Part shown: one piece after another, positions 5,574-8,096 of the stretch | Layout: every line of letters begins with the position of its first letter | Numbering within the stretch: the stretch's first letter is position 1 | Assembly: GCF_018260405.1 (NCBI RefSeq) | Contig: NZ_JAGLBG010000095.1 | Span: 1 to 8,096, forward strand | Origin: Deinococcus sp. | GTDB taxonomy: Bacteria; Deinococcota; Deinococci; Deinococcales; Deinococcaceae | Length of the DNA stretch: 8,096 bases | Direction of reading: 5' to 3' | Made by a program: the position numbers and the translations under genes | The notes under the pieces: model-generated | The model's input: only the letters and a program-made list of their open reading frames with translations | Databases searched by the model: none | Told to the model about the DNA's origin: nothing

Positions 5574-5616
5574 GCTTTATTGTTCCTGAGCCTTATTGTT
5601 CCTGAGCCTGTTCGTT
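5569..5616. repeat. Tandem 16-bp repeat between convergent genes
   Basis: CCTGAGCTTTATTGTT (5569-5584), CCTGAGCCTTATTGTT (5585-5600) and a degraded third unit, CCTGAGCCTGTTCGTT (5601-5616). The TGA of the first unit is the acetyltransferase stop codon; the array ends one base before the stop of the opposing gene. Confidence 0.75.
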
Positions 5617-6102
5617 TTAGGTAGAGGCCTGGGACTGCTCCAGCGCGGCCTGTATCCCGCCGGGCAGGGCTGCGGCAATTCGCTCCAGCGTGCGGTTGGC
5701 GGCGGCCCGGACCATTTTTTCAAAGGCGGCACTTCCCCATCCCTCGGCCTCTGGAAGCTGTAAATGGGCGCGGAGCTGAAAGGCGAAAGACATCTTGTTC
5801 TGACTATCTACCGTCGCCTGCCCATTGACTTCGACCCAGGCGCGTTCGTCGGGCAGTTGAGCCGCAAGAAGCACAGCACCGTCCGGCGTGCTCTGAAGGC
5901 GGCTGCTGAAGGGCAGGTCTACGTCGCCCAGCATGGCGACAGGCACGATCAGTTCACCCTGTACCTGCTCCTGCTTAGTGTTCAGTCCACGAATAAACCG
6001 CACCTGTGACAGCGCCACCGCCGGGGTTCGCACAAAGTGCAGCGCCTCCTGGGAGCTTCCTGGGTGACGCAGTTCAAAGCTCTGGGTGGCCTCCAGCAGC
6101 AT
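5617..6102 (-). CDS. Conserved hypothetical protein, possibly DUF3809
   Basis: 161 aa from the ATG at 6102, whose A lies 3 nt after the stop of the upstream gene. GGTGGA about 6 nt upstream may serve as a ribosome-binding site. An in-frame GTG at 6117 would add five residues but overlaps the upstream gene. No signal peptide or membrane segment is visible. The protein has an alternating hydrophobic, strand-rich body (VQGELIVPVAMLGDVDLPF; AWVEVNGQATVD) and an amphipathic C-terminal helix after the motif WGSAAFEKMVRAAANRTLER. That order suggests a START/SRPBCC-like helix-grip fold, as a guess from pattern. I associate the sequence with DUF3809, a family I recall from Deinococcus, but cannot confirm it. 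It is co-transcribed with the gene before it. Function unknown. Confidence 0.75.
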   Translation of the reverse strand: MLLEATQSFELRHPGSSQEALHFVRTPAVALSQVRFIRGLNTKQEQVQGELIVPVAMLGDVDLPFSSRLQSTPDGAVLLAAQLPDERAWVEVNGQATVDSQNKMSFAFQLRAHLQLPEAEGWGSAAFEKMVRAAANRTLERIAAALPGGIQAALEQSQAST

Positions 6103-6104
6103 GC

Positions 6105-6335
6105 TCAGTCCACCCACTCGATCACGATCTGTCCGGCTTCGACGGCAGTTTGCAGTTCGGTGTCGTTGGCGCTGCGCAACCGGGGCAGGTGCGAAAAACG
6201 TGGTGTGGCCGAGGCGAATCCCAGGCGAACCACGACAGCGTCGCTCAGTTCGTCCTTACCAATGCGCCAGACCAGTTGCCCCCCCAGTGCTTCTAGCTGC
6301 TGCGTCAGCCCAGTTGGCAAAGGGAGTTGGGTCAT
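6105..6335 (-). CDS. Small conserved hypothetical protein, possibly DUF3248
   Basis: 76 aa from the ATG at 6335. This start is chosen because TACAAT (6347-6342) lies 6 nt before it, fitting a leaderless transcript; the frame extends a further 45 codons upstream but that stretch overlaps the promoter and reads unlike protein. The sequence (QLEALGGQLVWRIGKDELSD, then VVVRLGFASATPRFSHLPRL) has no membrane segment, cysteines or known catalytic motif. I tentatively link it to DUF3248, a short Deinococcus-Thermus family. It is the first gene of a two-gene unit with the 6102-5617 gene, two bases apart, so the two products probably act together. Function unknown. Confidence 0.7.
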   Translation of the reverse strand: MTQLPLPTGLTQQLEALGGQLVWRIGKDELSDAVVVRLGFASATPRFSHLPRLRSANDTELQTAVEAGQIVIEWVD

Positions 6336-6341
6336 ACTTTC

Positions 6342-6347
6342 ATTGTA
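6342..6347 (-). promoter_or_regulatory. -10 box for the leaderless two-gene unit
   Basis: On the minus strand TACAAT, five of six matches to TATAAT, lies 6 nt before the ATG at 6335. No good -35 box is seen at 17-18 bp. No Shine-Dalgarno fits between box and ATG, so the mRNA is probably leaderless. Confidence 0.55.
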
Positions 6348-6404
6348 GCGGTGGAGGACAGCGTGTATTGACTCTTGAGTGCCGAGCTGCTTGGAGCGCG
6401 GCCC

Positions 6405-6433
6405 TTGATAAATAACTCGCGTAATGTTATCTT
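6405..6433 (+). promoter_or_regulatory. Promoter of tRNA-Lys
   Basis: TTGATA (6405-6410), 17-bp spacer, TATCTT (6428-6433). The start is expected near 6440, leaving a ~34-nt 5' leader before the mature tRNA. Confidence 0.55.
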
Positions 6434-6473
6434 TTTCGTCGCTGCCCGTAGGGGCCGCTGTGAACAGCATATT

Positions 6474-6549
<76 letters not shown>

Positions 6550-6553
6550 CACA

Positions 6554-6577
6554 AAAGCCCCGCCTGGCGCGGGGTTT
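6554..6577 (+). terminator. Terminator of tRNA-Lys
   Basis: CCCCGC (6558-6563) and GCGGGG (6569-6574) pair around CTGGC. AAAG before and TTT after extend the stem. It starts 4 bases after the CCA end; the T-run is short. Confidence 0.75.
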
Positions 6578-6938
6578 CTGCATATATTACTCTGCTGGTT
6601 ACAGACCAGTGCAAAGCAGCTCATCCTGACTTTGCAGGGCGCAACCTCAGTGGCCCGGGACGCGGTCAGTCGGGCGCGAATATCGGCAATAGGTAAAGGC
6701 CGCTTCATGCCCCGCCCCCTAGAATAAACTTCAGTAGTTTGATTGCGGCGCTTATAAGTAGCTGGCGGGTGTAGCGCAGGCAATTGTTTGAGCCTCGGCC
6801 GAAGAGCCAAGCGCGGTGGCTGGGGAAGTGGAGATTAGCTGGGTGCTTTTCCCGGATGACTGGAATTGTACCCGGTAGCTCTTTACCTGAGAAAGCAGAG
6901 TCGTGGCCGTCTGGTCCGAAAAGGAGAAACAGGGTTAT
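6578..6938. other. Intergenic region without a convincing gene
   Basis: No confident gene or RNA. On the minus strand an ATG at 6708 opens about 27 protein-like codons (KRPLPIADIRARLTASRATE) that then run into the tRNA terminator, possibly a gene remnant. Small inverted repeats (AAACT/AGTTT near 6727; AGCCA/TGGCT near 6806) are too weak to call. The last ~40 bases carry the ribosome-binding site of the metallopeptidase gene; no clear promoter for it was found. Confidence 0.4.
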
Positions 6939-7802
6939 ATGGATTGGCAAAATCTTCCGAGTAGTGGTGGCGGCGTTGATGACCGCCGGGGTTCTGGCGG
7001 CGTTCCTGGAGGTGGACTCGCGGTAGGCGGGATCGGTGGGCTGGTTATTGCGTTGATTGCCATGTTCTTCGGCATTAACCCCAGCAGCATCACGGGCGGC
7101 AGTACGGCGCCCAGCCATACGCAGAGCGGCAACCAGACGGGCAGCCAGGCTGGCGACACGACTTACCAGTTCATAGATAAGGTGCTCGGCAGCAACAATC
7201 AGGTTTGGGGCAACATCTTCCAGCAGTCGGGCAAGCAGTTCCAGAAGCCTGTGCTGGTGCTGTATAGCGGCGGAACCCAGTCGGGCTGTGGAACCGCCAA
7301 CAGCGCCGTCGGGCCGTTCTACTGCCCCAGCGACGGCAAAATATATCTGGATACCAGCTTCTTTAACCTGATGAAGTCGCGTCTGGGCGGCGGGGGCGAA
7401 TTCGCCTATCAATACGTTGTGGCCCACGAATACGGCCACCATATCCAGAACCTCCTGGGCATCTCCGATCAGGTCGAGCGCAAGCAGCAGAGTGCCCGCA
7501 GCGAGGCCGAGGCCAATACATATAGCGTGCGCCTGGAATTGCAGGCCGACTGTTTTGCTGGCGTGTGGGGCAACCATGTCAAGGATCAGGAGAACATTAC
7601 CCAGACCGACGTGCAGACCGCCATCAACACGGCCAAGGCCATCGGTGACGATACCTTGCAAAGCCAGAGCCAGGGCAGTGTGACTCCCGAAAAGTTCACG
7701 CACGGGAGCAGTGCCCAGCGCACCAACTGGTTCATGAAGGGCTATCAGAGCGGCAACCCGAACTCCTGCGACACATTCGGTATCGCCTACAACCAGCTGT
7801 AA
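6939..7802 (+). CDS. YpfJ-type neutral zinc metallopeptidase, membrane-anchored
   Basis: Member of the putative neutral zinc metallopeptidase family (Pfam Zn_peptidase, E. coli YpfJ). It has 287 aa, about the family's usual length. The N-terminus MDWQ...DDRRG is the typical family opening, which favours ATG 6939 over the upstream in-frame GTG at 6903. AAGGAG (6921-6926) lies 12 nt upstream, rather far. A glycine-rich stretch is followed by one hydrophobic segment (about residues 27-46, GLVIALIAMFFGI), probably a membrane anchor with the catalytic part outside, then a Ser/Thr/Gln/Gly-rich linker. The zinc site is HEYGHH (His163, Glu164, His167) with ELQAD (Glu200, Asp204) as the likely third-ligand region. 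The cysteines in SGCGTANSAVGPFYC may form a disulfide. A hairpin follows the stop. Substrate and physiological role are unknown for the family. Confidence 0.92.
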   Translation: MDWQNLPSSGGGVDDRRGSGGVPGGGLAVGGIGGLVIALIAMFFGINPSSITGGSTAPSHTQSGNQTGSQAGDTTYQFIDKVLGSNNQVWGNIFQQSGKQFQKPVLVLYSGGTQSGCGTANSAVGPFYCPSDGKIYLDTSFFNLMKSRLGGGGEFAYQYVVAHEYGHHIQNLLGISDQVERKQQSARSEAEANTYSVRLELQADCFAGVWGNHVKDQENITQTDVQTAINTAKAIGDDTLQSQSQGSVTPEKFTHGSSAQRTNWFMKGYQSGNPNSCDTFGIAYNQL

Positions 7803-7816
7803 GCCATATTTGGTGT

Positions 7817-7850
7817 GCGGCGTGGGGAAGCCTCCCTGCGCCGCTTGTTG
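7817..7850 (+). terminator. Hairpin after the metallopeptidase gene, probable terminator
   Basis: GCGGCG (7817-7822) pairs with CGCCGC (7839-7844) and GGGA (7825-7828) with TCCC (7833-7836) around AGCC, with a TG/TG internal loop. The tail TTGTTG is only moderately T-rich. It starts 14 bases after the stop. Confidence 0.6.
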
Positions 7851-7923
7851 TCTGGCCGCCATATCGAGCAAAAAAATTCCTGGTAAGTCGCTCCCAGTTC
7901 CAGTTGCGCGGGTCTAGGAAAAG

Positions 7924-7944
7924 CGCCCAAACCCGCTCCGGGCG
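7924..7944. other. Small hairpin, possible minus-strand terminator
   Basis: CGCCC (7924-7928) and GGGCG (7940-7944) form a 5-bp stem. On the minus strand it is followed by CTTTTCC, so it may be a weak terminator for that strand; no gene in the window would use it. Confidence 0.3.
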
Positions 7945-7970
7945 ATGATGTCACCGTCACCCGGCAGCTC

Positions 7971-7991
7971 CTTATACGAACTGCCGCTTGA
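7971..7991 (+). repeat. Short diverged copy of the internal repeat of the 1576-1814 element
   Basis: These 21 bases match 1762-1782 at 19 positions (CTTATACG-ACTGCCG-TTGA shared). The flanks diverge, although GCCAT recurs shortly downstream in both. It is either a decayed relative of the element or a shared short motif dispersed in the genome. Bases 7803-8096 hold no recognisable gene. Confidence 0.5.
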
Positions 7992-8096
7992 ACCGGGCCA
8001 TATTGAATTCAAACCAAGTGCAGTAGTCCGGAACCTTTTTGACCAAAAAGCAAGTGGGGTCGGTTACGTTGGTGTGTGAAGACTCAACGAACGGCC

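Noticed and set aside
6624..6708. Minus-strand gene starting at ATG 6708
   Set aside because: About 27 plausible codons then meaningless sequence through the tRNA terminator; at most a remnant, so noted only in the intergenic entry.
6705..7871. 388-codon minus-strand frame opposite the metallopeptidase
   Set aside because: Shadow: the plus strand has HEYGHH, a membrane segment and the family length of 287 aa.
8035..8096. Promoter and start of a new gene at the window end (TTGACC at 8039, TACGTT at 8065, GTG at 8076)
   Set aside because: The 20-bp spacing is too long, TTGACC is part of a small inverted repeat (CTTTTTG/CAAAAAG), and only seven codons are visible.

Overview
The window looks like chromosomal DNA from a Deinococcus or a close relative. 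It is GC-rich. It encodes an archaeal-type, non-discriminating aspartyl-tRNA synthetase of 435 aa. Two short proteins resemble families I remember as confined to Deinococcus-Thermus (DUF3248 and DUF3809, matched from memory). Several genes carry a TAnnnT -10 box only 6-7 nt before the ATG, the leaderless pattern that is common in Deinococcus. The species assignment is inference.

Layout. Bases 2-1522 (+) are the C-terminal part of an alpha-glucan phosphorylase (glgP), closed by a terminator. Next comes a 239-bp non-coding inverted-repeat element (1576-1814) that resembles a MITE, directly followed by a decayed Nudix hydrolase (1832-2210, +). Convergent to it is aspS (2220-3527, -). Bases 3528-3990 hold no large gene but are rich in signals: an apparent attenuator for aspS on the minus strand, a possible structured small RNA on the plus strand with a T8 tail, a 13-bp perfect hairpin, and the start of the next operon. 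On the plus strand follow a CysQ/inositol-monophosphatase-family phosphatase with an extra C-terminal region (3991-5010) and a GNAT acetyltransferase (5007-5573) that overlaps it by 4 bases. Convergent to these is a two-gene minus-strand unit of small hypothetical proteins (6335 down to 5617). Then come tRNA-Lys(UUU) with its own promoter and terminator, about 360 bp without a recognisable gene, and a YpfJ-type membrane-anchored zinc metallopeptidase (6939-7802). The last ~290 bp contain only hairpins and a short copy of the element's repeat.

The most interesting object is the aspS leader. Its promoter (TTGACC, 18 bp, TAGAGT) sits 7 nt before an ATG that opens a 12-codon peptide, MFAARNNDNVPS, with three Asn codons and one Asp codon. 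The rest of the leader can form a hairpin, a mutually exclusive antiterminator and a GC-rich terminator with a U-run ending 32 nt before the aspS ATG. That is the layout of classical ribosome-mediated transcription attenuation. The regulated enzyme is the one that makes Asp-tRNA(Asn), the precursor of Asn-tRNA(Asn), so translation of Asn/Asp codons appears to be read out to set production of the enzyme feeding tRNA-dependent asparagine formation. I do not know of a published description of this for aspS, but I could not search.
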